Positions 9,797 through 17,032 of a stretch of 40,897 bases of DNA are shown one piece after another. Within the stretch, counting starts at the first letter, position 1. Every line of letters begins with the position of its first letter. Location of the stretch: positions 1-40,897 of the forward strand of contig NZ_JMLH01000025.1 in the NCBI RefSeq assembly GCF_000686665.1, given 5' to 3'. The position numbers and the translations under genes were made by a program. The stretch is from Thomasclavelia saccharogumia DSM 17460. GTDB taxonomy: Bacteria > Bacillota_I > Bacilli_A > Erysipelotrichales > Coprobacillaceae. The notes beneath the pieces are model-generated. The model had not been told where the DNA came from. It made no database searches and saw only the letters and a list, made by a program, of their open reading frames with translations.

Positions 9797-11449
9797 CTAT
9801 GCCATTGAAGTCAAATCATCTCTAATTTCATCAAAAGCAATAGCAATATTTAATCCATGGTCACCTATTCTTTCAAAATCAATCAATGTTTCTGTATACA
9901 AAGCACTATGTTCAACCGTACACGTTTTATTTCGTAAACGTTTTAACTGATTGACAGAAAATTCATGAGTCATATTATCAATACTATCTTCAATATTATC
10001 TACCTTTGTAATAATATTATGTAACTCTTCTCGATTTAATACATTCAATTCCGTTAAAATATTTTTCGTCAAATCATTCATAATAGCGATTTCTGCTACT
10101 GCCTCATCTGAGAAACTTTCATTTTCATCATGAAGTTTCTTAGCCCGGTTAGCAATATTTACAGCATGATCGCCTACTCTTTCCAGATCTCCAGAAGTCT
10201 TTAAAAATAAACCAATGGATTTCGATTCTTCAATTGGCAATTCAGAAGAAATAGCGTTAGTTGTAAATTGAATGATCTCCTTATTCAAATAATCTATATA
10301 CTTTTCATCTCTTAATAACTTTTCATGTTTTTCTTCATCATATTTAACAATCAATTCAAAAGACCTTTGCACATTCTTTTGAACAACATTTAACATATTT
10401 TGCGTCTCATTAAACAATTGTGTATTTGCAATCGTGCTCGTTCCAATATGATAATCATTAGTAAAAATAGACTCATCTAAATACTTAGTTGACATTTTAT
10501 CTTCAAATCCTTCTTTTTCTGGAAGAATCATAAAGGCTAATTTAACCAGTTTATCACCAAACGGTAACAACAAAATTGTCGTTACAACATTAAATACTGT
10601 ATGCACATTGGCAATTTGCGCCGGAATATTTGTAGGTGTCAATGACTCCATCAACTGTGCAAATGGGAAAAGTAAACTAATTATAACAAAAATCACTGTT
10701 CCAATAATATTAAAAGATAAATGAATGATCGTTGTTCTTTTAGCATTTCTTCCTGTTCCGATACTAGCAAGTACAGCTGTGATACAAGTTCCGATATTTT
10801 GTCCAAATAGTACATAAATTGCTGAAGGTAATGTAATTACCCCACTTTTAGCAAGAGCCTGCAAGATTCCTACTGATGCTGAAGAACTTTGAATGATTGC
10901 TGTAAAAACAGCACCAACTAAAATTCCTACTAATGGATTTTCAAAAGTACTAACAATATTAACAAATTCAGGTGAACTTCTAAGTGGTACCATTGCTCCA
11001 GACATCATTTCCATGCCCATAAATAAAATACCTAGTCCCGCAATAATAGTTCCAAAAGCATCTAACTTTTTACTCTTAAAAAAAGCAATCAGTGCCACAC
11101 CAATAAATGCAATTACTGGTGCTAATGCTGTAATATCAATAGCAATCAATTGTCCAGTAATCGTAGTTCCAATATTAGCACCCATGATTACCCAAACAGC
11201 ATTTTCTAATTTCATCAATCCAGCGTTGACAAAACCAACCGTCATAACTGTCGTTGCTGATGAAGATTGAATAACAGCTGTAATAATAGCTCCGACACCA
11301 ACGCCTAAAAAGCGATTAGTAGTGAGCTTTTCTAAAATACTCTTCATTTTATTTCCGGCAGCTAGTTCTAAGCCATTGGACATCATTGTCATTCCATATA
11401 AGAATAGGGCTAACCCACCGAGCATGGTAAACAAATCTGTAAGTTTCAT
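9797..11449 (-). CDS. nptA: Na+/phosphate cotransporter family protein with PhoU-like C-terminal domain
   Basis: 550 residues. The N-terminal ~310 residues form hydrophobic segments with the inverted QSSSATT and QSSSASVG motifs typical of the Na/Pi-cotransporter (PF02690) repeats. The C-terminal ~210 residues are helical and PhoU-like (ERVGDHAVNIANRA and ERIGDHGLNIAIA). The known role is sodium-driven phosphate uptake across the membrane; the PhoU part probably senses or regulates phosphate flux. Strong AGGGGGA site before the ATG. The gene is transcribed alone, with its own terminator, and carries phased PhoP-box-like hexamers upstream. The length is normal for the family, and nothing looks damaged. 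The symbol is by family resemblance. Confidence 0.9.
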   Translation of the reverse strand: MKLTDLFTMLGGLALFLYGMTMMSNGLELAAGNKMKSILEKLTTNRFLGVGVGAIITAVIQSSSATTVMTVGFVNAGLMKLENAVWVIMGANIGTTITGQLIAIDITALAPVIAFIGVALIAFFKSKKLDAFGTIIAGLGILFMGMEMMSGAMVPLRSSPEFVNIVSTFENPLVGILVGAVFTAIIQSSSASVGILQALAKSGVITLPSAIYVLFGQNIGTCITAVLASIGTGRNAKRTTIIHLSFNIIGTVIFVIISLLFPFAQLMESLTPTNIPAQIANVHTVFNVVTTILLLPFGDKLVKLAFMILPEKEGFEDKMSTKYLDESIFTNDYHIGTSTIANTQLFNETQNMLNVVQKNVQRSFELIVKYDEEKHEKLLRDEKYIDYLNKEIIQFTTNAISSELPIEESKSIGLFLKTSGDLERVGDHAVNIANRAKKLHDENESFSDEAVAEIAIMNDLTKNILTELNVLNREELHNIITKVDNIEDSIDNMTHEFSVNQLKRLRNKTCTVEHSALYTETLIDFERIGDHGLNIAIAFDEIRDDLTSMA

Positions 11450-11475
11450 TTTTATCCCCCTGTTACACAGTTTAT

Positions 11476-11551
11476 TTTATATCCTAAGTAAATTTAACAT
11501 AAAATTTACAATATGCAAATACTATTAACAAATATTAACAAATTCTTAACT
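11476..11551 (-). promoter_or_regulatory. Phosphate symporter promoter with five PhoP-box-like hexamers
   Basis: On the plus strand: TTAACA (11494), TTTACA (11505), TTAACA (11525), TTAACA (11535) and TTAACT (11546), phased 11, 20, 10 and 11 bases. PhoP of Bacillus binds direct TT(A/T)ACA repeats about 11 bases apart. A -10-like TATAAA (11481-11476, minus) lies just downstream and no good -35 is visible, consistent with activator dependence. The AT-rich background is a caution. Confidence 0.6.
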
Positions 11552-11598
11552 TTTCTATCTTTATTTTTAGTTTTTTTATCTTTTATTATACAATTATC

Positions 11599-11626
11599 TT
11601 GACAATTAATAAAAAACAATTACCAT
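11599..11626 (+). promoter_or_regulatory. Promoter of the queuosine operon
   Basis: -35 TTGACA (11599-11604), 16-base spacer, -10 TACCAT (11621-11626). A start near 11633 would place the first base right at the riboswitch. TATTAT directly after is an alternative -10 but its spacing is too long. Confidence 0.55.
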
Positions 11627-11633
11627 TATTATT

Positions 11634-11675
11634 AGACAGTTCATTTGTACCATCCTGTCTATAAACAAAACTAGG
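11634..11675 (+). promoter_or_regulatory. preQ1 riboswitch (class I-like)
   Basis: P1 stem AGACAG (11634-11639) with CTGTCT (11655-11660). The 5' arm is followed by TTC, an ACC lies before the 3' arm, and an A-rich tail ATAAACAAAACTAGGG (11661-11676) resembles the conserved H-type pseudoknot tail of class I aptamers. A terminator follows and then queD, the expected context. The loop is longer than usual, so the exact subclass is not certain. Known action: preQ1 binding favours termination and shuts the operon. Confidence 0.72.
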
Positions 11676-11699
11676 GCTATGCTTTTTTATATTGCTTTG

Positions 11700-11731
11700 A
11701 AGCAGGCTTTTTAGTGAGTCTGCTTTTTTAT
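11700..11731 (+). terminator. Riboswitch-controlled terminator before queD
   Basis: AAGCAGGCT (11700-11708) pairs with AGTCTGCTT (11717-11725, one G-U pair), followed by TTTTTTATTT. It is placed between the aptamer and the queD ribosome site, so it is the expression platform. Confidence 0.85.
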
Positions 11732-11754
11732 TTGATGGTATAGAAGGAGGAAGA

Positions 11755-12180
11755 ATGTATTATTTAAAAACTGAACAATGCTTTGATAGCGCCCACTTTT
11801 TACATGGCTATCATGGTAAATGCGCCAATATTCACGGTCATCGCTGGAAAATCGTTGTGACCATCAAAAGTAAAGAACTGCTTAATAACCAGCAAAATAA
11901 TGGCATGATCATTGATTTCAAAGATCTTAAAAATGATTTAAAAAAAATTACCGATGATTTAGACCATGCTTTGATCATTGAAAAAGGCAGTTTATCAAAA
12001 AAACTATACCAGGCATTAAATGATGAAAATTTTAAAATTATTGATTTACCATTTCGACCAACGGCAGAAAATCTCGCTAAATATATTTATGAGCTGTTAG
12101 CCAAAAGTTATGATGTTGATTGTATCGATGTTTATGAAACCCCAAATAACTGTGCCAGCTATCGAGGAAAAGATGAATAA
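11755..12180 (+). CDS. queD: 6-carboxy-5,6,7,8-tetrahydropterin synthase
   Basis: 141 residues; AAGGAGG lies 4 bases upstream of ATG. It converts 7,8-dihydroneopterin triphosphate (made by FolE) to 6-carboxytetrahydropterin, the first committed queuosine step, in the cytosol. Zinc ligands are visible as His in DSAHF and the pair in NIHGHRW; the active-site Cys is in GKCANIHGH and an LDHALI motif follows. It ends CASYRGK, typical of the family. First gene of queD-queE-folE-queC-queF; it overlaps queE by 8 bases (ATGAATAA). Controlled by the upstream preQ1 riboswitch. Confidence 0.96.
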   Translation: MYYLKTEQCFDSAHFLHGYHGKCANIHGHRWKIVVTIKSKELLNNQQNNGMIIDFKDLKNDLKKITDDLDHALIIEKGSLSKKLYQALNDENFKIIDLPFRPTAENLAKYIYELLAKSYDVDCIDVYETPNNCASYRGKDE

Positions 12181-12838
12181 TTATCGTGTCGTTGAAAAAT
12201 TTATTAGTATTAATGGTGAAGGAAGTAAAGCTGGTCAGCTAGCTGCCTTTATTCGTTTTTATAACTGTAATTTAAATTGCAGTTATTGTGATACTAAATA
12301 TGCTAATGGTAAAAATGCTAAATATGAAATCTTAACTGATCAAGATATTTTGAATTATTTAGATATAAATAAAGTAATCAATGTGACTTTAACTGGTGGT
12401 GAACCATTATTACAAAAAAATATCGATTCATTAATTACATTATTATTAAAAAATAATTATCGTGTTGAAATAGAGACCAATGGCAGTATTGATATTAAGC
12501 CATTCATTACAGATGATCTACGGCCGCTTTTTACTTTGGACTATAAAATGCCTAGCAGTAAGATGGAAAAATATATGCTATTAGATAATTATCAATATCT
12601 AACTAAAAATGATGTTGTTAAATTTGTAATTGGTGATCTCGCTGATTTGAATAAAGCAAAAGAAATAATTGAAACGTACGATCTTACAAACCGTGTCAAA
12701 GTTTATTTTAGCCCTGTCTTTGATATGATTAAACCTCGTACAATCGTTGATTACATGATCAAACATCACTTAAACAATGTATTTATGCAATTACAATTAC
12801 ATAAATACATTTGGGATGTGAATAAACGAGGTGTTTAA
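12173..12838 (+). CDS. queE: 7-carboxy-7-deazaguanine synthase, radical SAM
   Basis: 221 residues from ATG 12173. An earlier in-frame ATG at 12110 lies inside queD and lacks a ribosome site, whereas GAGG lies 5 bases before 12173, giving [17 protein letters not shown]. It turns 6-carboxytetrahydropterin into 7-carboxy-7-deazaguanine using S-adenosylmethionine and a 4Fe-4S cluster. The cluster motif is C-x3-C-x2-C in [15 protein letters not shown], followed by the SAM-binding TGGEPLLQ. Its start overlaps the queD end and folE follows within 1 base, so translation is probably coupled. Confidence 0.95.
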   Translation: MNNYRVVEKFISINGEGSKAGQLAAFIRFYNCNLNCSYCDTKYANGKNAKYEILTDQDILNYLDINKVINVTLTGGEPLLQKNIDSLITLLLKNNYRVEIETNGSIDIKPFITDDLRPLFTLDYKMPSSKMEKYMLLDNYQYLTKNDVVKFVIGDLADLNKAKEIIETYDLTNRVKVYFSPVFDMIKPRTIVDYMIKHHLNNVFMQLQLHKYIWDVNKRGV

Positions 12839-12839
12839 A

Positions 12840-13406
12840 ATGATCGATACTAAAAAAATTGAAAAACATATTTATGGAATTATTGAAGCCCTAGGTGATG
12901 ATCCAAATCGTGAGGGTTTAAAAGAAACACCTCAACGAGTCGCTAAAATGTATGCAGAAGTTTTTGCTGGCATGAATTATACAAACAAGCAAATCGCTGA
13001 GATGTTTAACAAAACATTCGATGATGACCTCGATTTTGCCAATCAAGAAGTTATTGTCGTTAAAGATATTGATATTTTTAGCTATTGTGAACATCATCTA
13101 GCTTTAATGTATGATATGAAAGTTACTGTTGCTTATATTCCTAATGATAAAGTAATCGGTCTTAGTAAGATTGCCCGAATTGCCGATATGGCAGCCCGTC
13201 GCCTTCAGCTTCAGGAAAGAATTGGAAGTGACATCGTTGAAATCATGAAATTGATAACTAACTCTGAAGATATTGCTGTTATCATTAAGGGAAAACATAG
13301 CTGTATGTCATCACGAGGAATTAAAAAAGTCAACAGTTCGACAACAACTTGTACATTATCAGGCCGTTTTGAAACAGATGATAAATTACAGATATATTTA
13401 TATTAA
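12840..13406 (+). CDS. folE: GTP cyclohydrolase I, type IA
   Basis: 188 residues from ATG 12840, preceded by GAGGTG at proper spacing; a GTG at 12831 is in frame but lies inside that ribosome site. It converts GTP to 7,8-dihydroneopterin triphosphate, the substrate of QueD and also of folate synthesis. Zinc and active-site residues are visible in [11 protein letters not shown] and [25 protein letters not shown] is a family hallmark. It stands between queE and queC under preQ1 control, so this copy serves queuosine; whether the cell has another for folate cannot be seen. Confidence 0.95.
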   Translation: MIDTKKIEKHIYGIIEALGDDPNREGLKETPQRVAKMYAEVFAGMNYTNKQIAEMFNKTFDDDLDFANQEVIVVKDIDIFSYCEHHLALMYDMKVTVAYIPNDKVIGLSKIARIADMAARRLQLQERIGSDIVEIMKLITNSEDIAVIIKGKHSCMSSRGIKKVNSSTTTCTLSGRFETDDKLQIYLY

Positions 13407-13416
13407 GGAGATTAAA

Positions 13417-14100
13417 ATGAAAGCATTAGTATTATTTAGCGGTGGTGTGGATTCTACTACTGCTCTAGCCATAGCTATTGATAAATATGGTAAAGATAAT
13501 GTCATTGCCTTATCAATTAGTTATGGTCAAAAACATCAAAAAGAAATTGAAGCTGCAAATAATATTATAAGTTATTATCAAGTCGAACATATTTATCTTG
13601 ATTTAACTGAAATCTTTGCTTACAGCGATTGTTCTTTGTTACAACATTCCAATAGTGATATTCCTCATGAATCATACGCTAAACAATTAGCTAAAACTGA
13701 AGGAAATCCGGTTTCTACATATGTTCCTTTTAGGAATGGTTTATTTTTATCCACTGCTGCTAGTATTGCTTTATCTAAAAACTGTAGTATTATCTACTAT
13801 GGTGCTCATAGCGATGATGCTGCTGGTAATGCTTATCCTGACTGCAGTGATGTTTTCAACAATGCTATGAATCAGGCAATTTATGAAGGAAGTGGTCATC
13901 AATTAGAAATCAGAGCTCCTTTTGTGAAAATGACAAAAGCTCAAATCGTTAAAATTGGCCTAGAGTTAAAAGTTCCTTATGAATTAACCTGGTCATGTTA
14001 TGAAGGAAATGATAAGCCTTGTGGAACCTGCGGAACTTGCCGCGATCGTCAAAATGCTTTTTTAAAAAATGGAATTATCGATCCATTATTAGGAGAATAA
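13417..14100 (+). CDS. queC: 7-cyano-7-deazaguanine (preQ0) synthase
   Basis: 227 residues from ATG 13417, with AAGGAG 6 bases upstream; the reading frame extends 5' into folE without a site. ATP-dependent conversion of 7-carboxy-7-deazaguanine and ammonia to preQ0. The PP-loop is [11 protein letters not shown] at the N-terminus, and the zinc-binding cysteines are [18 protein letters not shown] near the C-terminus. Normal length for the family. Lies between folE and queF in the operon. Confidence 0.96.
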   Translation: MKALVLFSGGVDSTTALAIAIDKYGKDNVIALSISYGQKHQKEIEAANNIISYYQVEHIYLDLTEIFAYSDCSLLQHSNSDIPHESYAKQLAKTEGNPVSTYVPFRNGLFLSTAASIALSKNCSIIYYGAHSDDAAGNAYPDCSDVFNNAMNQAIYEGSGHQLEIRAPFVKMTKAQIVKIGLELKVPYELTWSCYEGNDKPCGTCGTCRDRQNAFLKNGIIDPLLGE

Positions 14101-14104
14101 AATA

Positions 14105-14581
14105 ATGAGTGAAAATTTAACTTTATTAGGAAATAAAAATACTATTTATAAAGATGATTATGCTCCAGAAGTATTAGAAACTTTTGACAATAAACATCCT
14201 GAAAATGATTATTTTGTGAAATTTAATTGCCCCGAATTTACAAGTCTTTGTCCGATTACTGGACAACCAGATTTTGCTACTATTTATATCAGTTATGTCC
14301 CTGATCAAAAAATGGTTGAAAGTAAGTCTTTAAAACTGTATTTATTTAGTTTTAGAAATCATGGTGATTTTCATGAAGACTGTATAAATATTATTATGAA
14401 AGATTTGATTAAGTTAATGGATCCTAAATATATTGAAGTGTGGGGAAAATTCACACCTCGTGGAGGGATTTCTATTGATCCCTATTGTAATTATGGAAAG
14501 CCTAATACCAGATGGGAAACAATTGCTTTTAACCGTTTAGTTAATCATGATCTTTATCCAGAAAAAATTGATAATCGTTAA
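14105..14581 (+). CDS. queF: NADPH-dependent preQ0 reductase
   Basis: 158 residues, the single-domain (YkvM-type) form. It reduces the nitrile of preQ0 to the aminomethyl of preQ1, which TGT then inserts into tRNA. The catalytic Cys lies in [14 protein letters not shown]; the NADPH/QueF motif [20 protein letters not shown] follows. It begins 4 bases after queC and ends the operon. No tgt, queA, queG or queH is in the window, so insertion and maturation are encoded elsewhere. Confidence 0.96.
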   Translation: MSENLTLLGNKNTIYKDDYAPEVLETFDNKHPENDYFVKFNCPEFTSLCPITGQPDFATIYISYVPDQKMVESKSLKLYLFSFRNHGDFHEDCINIIMKDLIKLMDPKYIEVWGKFTPRGGISIDPYCNYGKPNTRWETIAFNRLVNHDLYPEKIDNR

Positions 14582-14593
14582 ATAAATTTTAAC

Positions 14594-14621
14594 TTGATTT
14601 ATTATTTGAAACTATTATAAT
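14594..14621 (+). promoter_or_regulatory. Promoter of the antitoxin-like small RNA
   Basis: -35 TTGATT (14594-14599), 16 bases, -10 TATAAT (14616-14621), placed just past the queF stop codon and pointing into a region with no plus-strand gene. Predicted start about 14628. Confidence 0.7.
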
Positions 14622-14654
14622 ATAGTTGAAATTAGTGAAACGCGTTCGCTAATT

Positions 14655-14669
14655 AATTAGATATTCCAT
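14655..14669. repeat. 15-bp direct repeat, copy 1 (antitoxin side)
   Basis: AATTAGATATTCCAT, identical to 14777-14791. Because the two RNAs are made from opposite strands, this direct repeat gives them a complementary stretch away from the shared terminator, the same arrangement as repeats DRa/DRb in par. Confidence 0.9.
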
Positions 14670-14671
14670 AA

Positions 14672-14701
14672 GAAAACGAAGGAGGTTGGTCCTTCGTTTT
14701 C
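14672..14701. terminator. Bidirectional terminator shared by toxin and antitoxin RNAs
   Basis: GAAAACGAAGG (14672-14682) pairs with CCTTCGTTTTC (14691-14701). T-rich 3' flanks occur in both directions. It would end the plus-strand small RNA (and queF read-through) and the minus-strand toxin mRNA, providing a complementary hairpin for initial contact. Confidence 0.85.
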
Positions 14702-14728
14702 ACTATTTTGGGCGTGCTTTTTTATAGT

Positions 14729-14800
14729 CTATTTAGATTTTAAACGATCTAAATAAACTAAGATCAATAATAAAAGAATTAGATATTCCATGTATGGCAT
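14729..14800 (-). CDS. Putative type I toxin: 23-residue hydrophobic membrane peptide
   Basis: Too short for normal gene calling. The peptide starts MPYMEY, has a leucine/isoleucine core (LILLLLILVYL) and ends with the charged tail DRLKSK. A single membrane span with a charged C-terminus is typical of type I toxins such as Fst and TxpA. The ribosome site before ATG 14800 is weak (AGAAAG, close), and an in-frame ATG at 14791 is an alternative start lying inside the 15-base antitoxin target. In the mRNA, GGGCGTG upstream (14827-14821) can pair with CACGCCC downstream (14716-14710), closing the ORF inside a long-range stem. A further stem overlaps the stop codon. I see no sequence match to a named toxin family. 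Confidence 0.62.
   Translation of the reverse strand: MPYMEYLILLLLILVYLDRLKSK
14777..14791. repeat. 15-bp direct repeat, copy 2 (toxin start)
   Basis: AATTAGATATTCCAT, identical to 14655-14669. On the minus strand it reads ATGGAATATCTAATT, codons 4-8 of the toxin, so an RNA carrying copy 1 would pair over the start region. Confidence 0.9.
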
Positions 14801-14820
14801 ATCTTTCTATTATCAAATGA

Positions 14821-14898
14821 CACGCCCGTGGAGATAAACATAAAACCATTTATCTATACCTCCCTAAATAGGGACGGCCATCCTTACTTATTATATCA
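14821..14898 (-). promoter_or_regulatory. Toxin mRNA promoter and structured 5' leader
   Basis: On the minus strand, TGA-TATAAT (14898-14890) is an extended -10 with no clear -35. The start would be near 14883, giving an mRNA of about 210 nt to the shared terminator, close to RNA I of par. The leader has a hairpin CCCTA/TAGGG (about 14873-14862) that holds an AGGGAGG, and GGGCGTG (14827-14821) able to pair with the 3' end. Confidence 0.55.
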
Positions 14899-14962
14899 TT
14901 TTTAATATTCAAAAACGTCTCAAATTTATCTCAAAAAAATTTACATATAAATAAAGCTTTTT

Positions 14963-15520
14963 TTAAATGAATCGTCCTTTAGAGAATCCTAAATAAATTG
15001 TGCTATTGCTTATTTCCCTAAAATTATCCATAGCTTTTTTAGAAAAAACTCTCATCATAACAATAACATCTAAATTGCTGCTTGATAAAGCATCTTTATC
15101 ATTATTTGCTACTAATACGACATTAGACATTGATTTCCAATTTCCAGCCCGTTGATAAAATTCTCTTAAGTCAGGTGCACAAGTAAATACGCCAAAATCA
15201 AGATTATCCTCCATCCATTTTGTCGCTCTTGCAACAATTTTAGAACTAAATCCTTGTCTACGAAATACCGGCAAAGTTGCCACGCAGCTTAATCCGCCTA
15301 TTTGATATGATTTTTCGTTGATAATCACTTTTAATTGAACAACTGCAGCATAACTAACAATTCTATTATCAACCATGATATAAAAGCATTGCTCTATTAA
15401 ATCACTATCATGTTCATCTGAATCACTTGTAGTTGGCCAAACGACTTGTAATAACTCATTAATTTGATTTTTTATTTTTAATGAGGCTTGCTGATACGAA
15501 ATATTTTCAACTTTAATCAT
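14963..15520 (-). CDS. GNAT-family N-acetyltransferase
   Basis: 185 residues. The acetyl-CoA binding motif is visible in LPVFRRQGFSSKIV (about 85-100), after the typical beta strands (ISYAAVVQLK and GGLSCVATL). Transfers an acetyl group from acetyl-CoA to an amine; the substrate cannot be told from sequence. It starts 2 bases after the HAD gene ends and is probably co-transcribed with it. The C-terminal third is not conserved in any way I recognise. Normal length. Confidence 0.82.
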   Translation of the reverse strand: MIKVENISYQQASLKIKNQINELLQVVWPTTSDSDEHDSDLIEQCFYIMVDNRIVSYAAVVQLKVIINEKSYQIGGLSCVATLPVFRRQGFSSKIVARATKWMEDNLDFGVFTCAPDLREFYQRAGNWKSMSNVVLVANNDKDALSSSNLDVIVMMRVFSKKAMDNFREISNSTIYLGFSKGRFI

Positions 15521-15522
15521 AG

Positions 15523-16164
15523 TTATAATAATAGATCAGTTAATTTAGCGACTGTATCAACAAGATAATCAGCTTGATTTTCCATCAATTCTTCCAAACT
15601 ACCATAACCATATAGGACCCCCACACAAGGTAAATTATTTTCATGAGCCCCAATTATATCATGTTTTCGATCACCGACCATAATTGCATCAGCTGCCAAA
15701 ATTTTATTTTTTTCTAATACATAATTAATTACTTCTGCTTTTTTTTCACGACTATTAAATTCACTGCCACCAACAAAATCAAAATATTGTGCTAAATCAA
15801 AATGATCAATGATCTGCTTCGCAAACTTTTCGGGTTTTGATGTTGCAACCAGCAATACTTTACCATTTTCTTTTAAAGCTTTTAAACAATCAACTATACC
15901 ATCATATACCTTATTATCAAAAATTCCTTTAGTAGAAAAATACTCACGGTACTTAATTACAGCCTCATTAGCCTTAACCTCATCAAAACCATAAAAATCT
16001 CTAAATGAATCTCTAAGCGGTGGTCCAATAAAAGGTAACAGATCATTTAGATCATTTACTTCAATTCCATAATAATTTAAAGCATAACGCACTGATTTAG
16101 TAATTCCCATCATAGGATCAGTTAATGTTCCATCAAGATCAAACAATATATATTTTTGTTTCAT
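15523..16164 (-). CDS. HAD-family phosphatase, phosphoglycolate phosphatase-like
   Basis: 213 residues from ATG 16164, chosen because AGGAGG lies 6 bases upstream; an ORF extension to 16206 has no site. Motif I FDLDGTLTDP (nucleophile Asp), motif II ATSKPEKFA, motif III Lys in the SREKKAEVI region, motif IV MVGDRKHDIIGA. A cap domain sits between motifs I and II (subclass I). Likely a cytosolic sugar-phosphate or phosphoglycolate phosphatase of the Gph/YcjU group; several Erysipelotrichia relatives are only annotated as HAD hydrolase. Pairs with the GNAT gene downstream. Confidence 0.87.
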   Translation of the reverse strand: MKQKYILFDLDGTLTDPMMGITKSVRYALNYYGIEVNDLNDLLPFIGPPLRDSFRDFYGFDEVKANEAVIKYREYFSTKGIFDNKVYDGIVDCLKALKENGKVLLVATSKPEKFAKQIIDHFDLAQYFDFVGGSEFNSREKKAEVINYVLEKNKILAADAIMVGDRKHDIIGAHENNLPCVGVLYGYGSLEELMENQADYLVDTVAKLTDLLL

Positions 16165-16234
16165 AATCATCCTCCTATACACTAACCCAATTCTAACATC
16201 ATTCATCCTATCTATTAAAGTTTTATATCAAAAA

Positions 16235-16271
16235 AATAGTAAAATAAATCAATTAGATTCATTTTACTATT
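16235..16271 (-). terminator. Terminator of the PTS operon
   Basis: AATAGTAAAAT (16235-16245) pairs with ATTTTACTATT (16261-16271); a T-run follows on the minus strand (A-run 16230-16236). Just past the RpiR gene. Confidence 0.85.
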
Positions 16272-16274
16272 ACA

Positions 16275-17027
16275 TTATTCATCATAAAAAACAAACTCTT
16301 GATATTTTCTAACTAATATTGTTAAAGCAACACCTAAACAATTCATCGAAACAATTTTTTCACTTTCTAATGAAAATTCAGTAACATCATAATAAAGTTG
16401 ATAAGTAGAACTTTTAGTTAAAAAATTTTTTCCTAATTCAGTAACAGATAAAATAGGAATACTTTTCATATTTAAACCATTAACAGTTTTAACAATTCCT
16501 GAAGTATTACCTGAAAAGGAAATAATAATGACAAAATCTTCACTTGTAAGAGAGTGCGAAATAACTTCAAAATTTGATTCACCAGAGACAATATAATTAG
16601 AACGTCCCGCTAAAAACAGCTCACTTGAAAATTGTTTTGCATAATTATTTTGGACAAAACCCGTAGCATATATGATAACTTGTCGAGCATGATGGATATC
16701 ATATACTAAAGGAACGTAATTGACCTGGGTAGCGTATTCAAACGTTTTATTGATTTCCTTTTTATATGTTTCTACTAAATCTGTTGGGATGATTGCTTTT
16801 TTTACTATTTCTTTTTTTAATGCATATTTTAGTTCTGAATAACCGGTAAATCCTAATTTTTTTGCTAATCTTAAAACTGAACTTTTTGACGACAGCAAAA
16901 TTTTTGCTAATTCATTGATCGTCATATTTATAACTTCTGGTTTATGACTTTTTATATATTGTATCATTTCTTTTTCACTATCATTTAAATCAGCATATAA
17001 CAATTCTGCTTGTGTGTCAAAATCCAT
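16275..17027 (-). CDS. RpiR-family transcriptional regulator (HTH + SIS)
   Basis: 250 residues. The N-terminal HTH_6 domain (~1-80) has NMTINELAKILLSSKSSVLRLAKKLGF split as TINELAKIL and SKSSVLRLAKKLGFTGYSELK. The SIS sugar-phosphate-binding domain (~105-240) carries VIIYATGFVQNN and VIIISFSGNTSG. Last gene of the mannose-family PTS operon, 5 bases after the GH13 gene, so it probably senses a phosphorylated sugar delivered by that PTS and controls the operon. A candidate operator is the dyad at 21297-21308. Confidence 0.9.
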   Translation of the reverse strand: MDFDTQAELLYADLNDSEKEMIQYIKSHKPEVINMTINELAKILLSSKSSVLRLAKKLGFTGYSELKYALKKEIVKKAIIPTDLVETYKKEINKTFEYATQVNYVPLVYDIHHARQVIIYATGFVQNNYAKQFSSELFLAGRSNYIVSGESNFEVISHSLTSEDFVIIISFSGNTSGIVKTVNGLNMKSIPILSVTELGKNFLTKSSTYQLYYDVTEFSLESEKIVSMNCLGVALTILVRKYQEFVFYDE

Positions 17028-17032
17028 TATTA

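Larger units (their letters stand above)
14628..14702 (+). ncRNA. Putative antitoxin RNA (RNA II-like), about 75 nt
   Basis: From the promoter to the shared terminator the transcript has three parts: a 5' hairpin (AATTAGTGAA / TTCGCTAATT, 14630-14654, with one G-U pair), a free stretch AATTAGATATTCCATAA, and the terminator hairpin 14672-14701. The free stretch is exactly complementary over 15 bases to the toxin mRNA at the toxin start (second repeat copy at 14777-14791, read on minus). Size and convergent layout match RNA II of the Enterococcus par locus. No protein is encoded. The function is inference; transcription has not been shown. Confidence 0.68.

Noticed and set aside
12110-12172. 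Earlier in-frame start of queE
   Set aside because: It lies within queD, has no ribosome site, and 12173 has GAGG at good spacing and gives the family N-terminus.
14689-14862. Other small ORFs in the toxin mRNA, including one starting ATGGTTTTATG after AGGGAGG
   Set aside because: Its product is not hydrophobic, and the repeat target lies at the start of the 23-codon frame instead. It could be a leader ORF, but I have no support.
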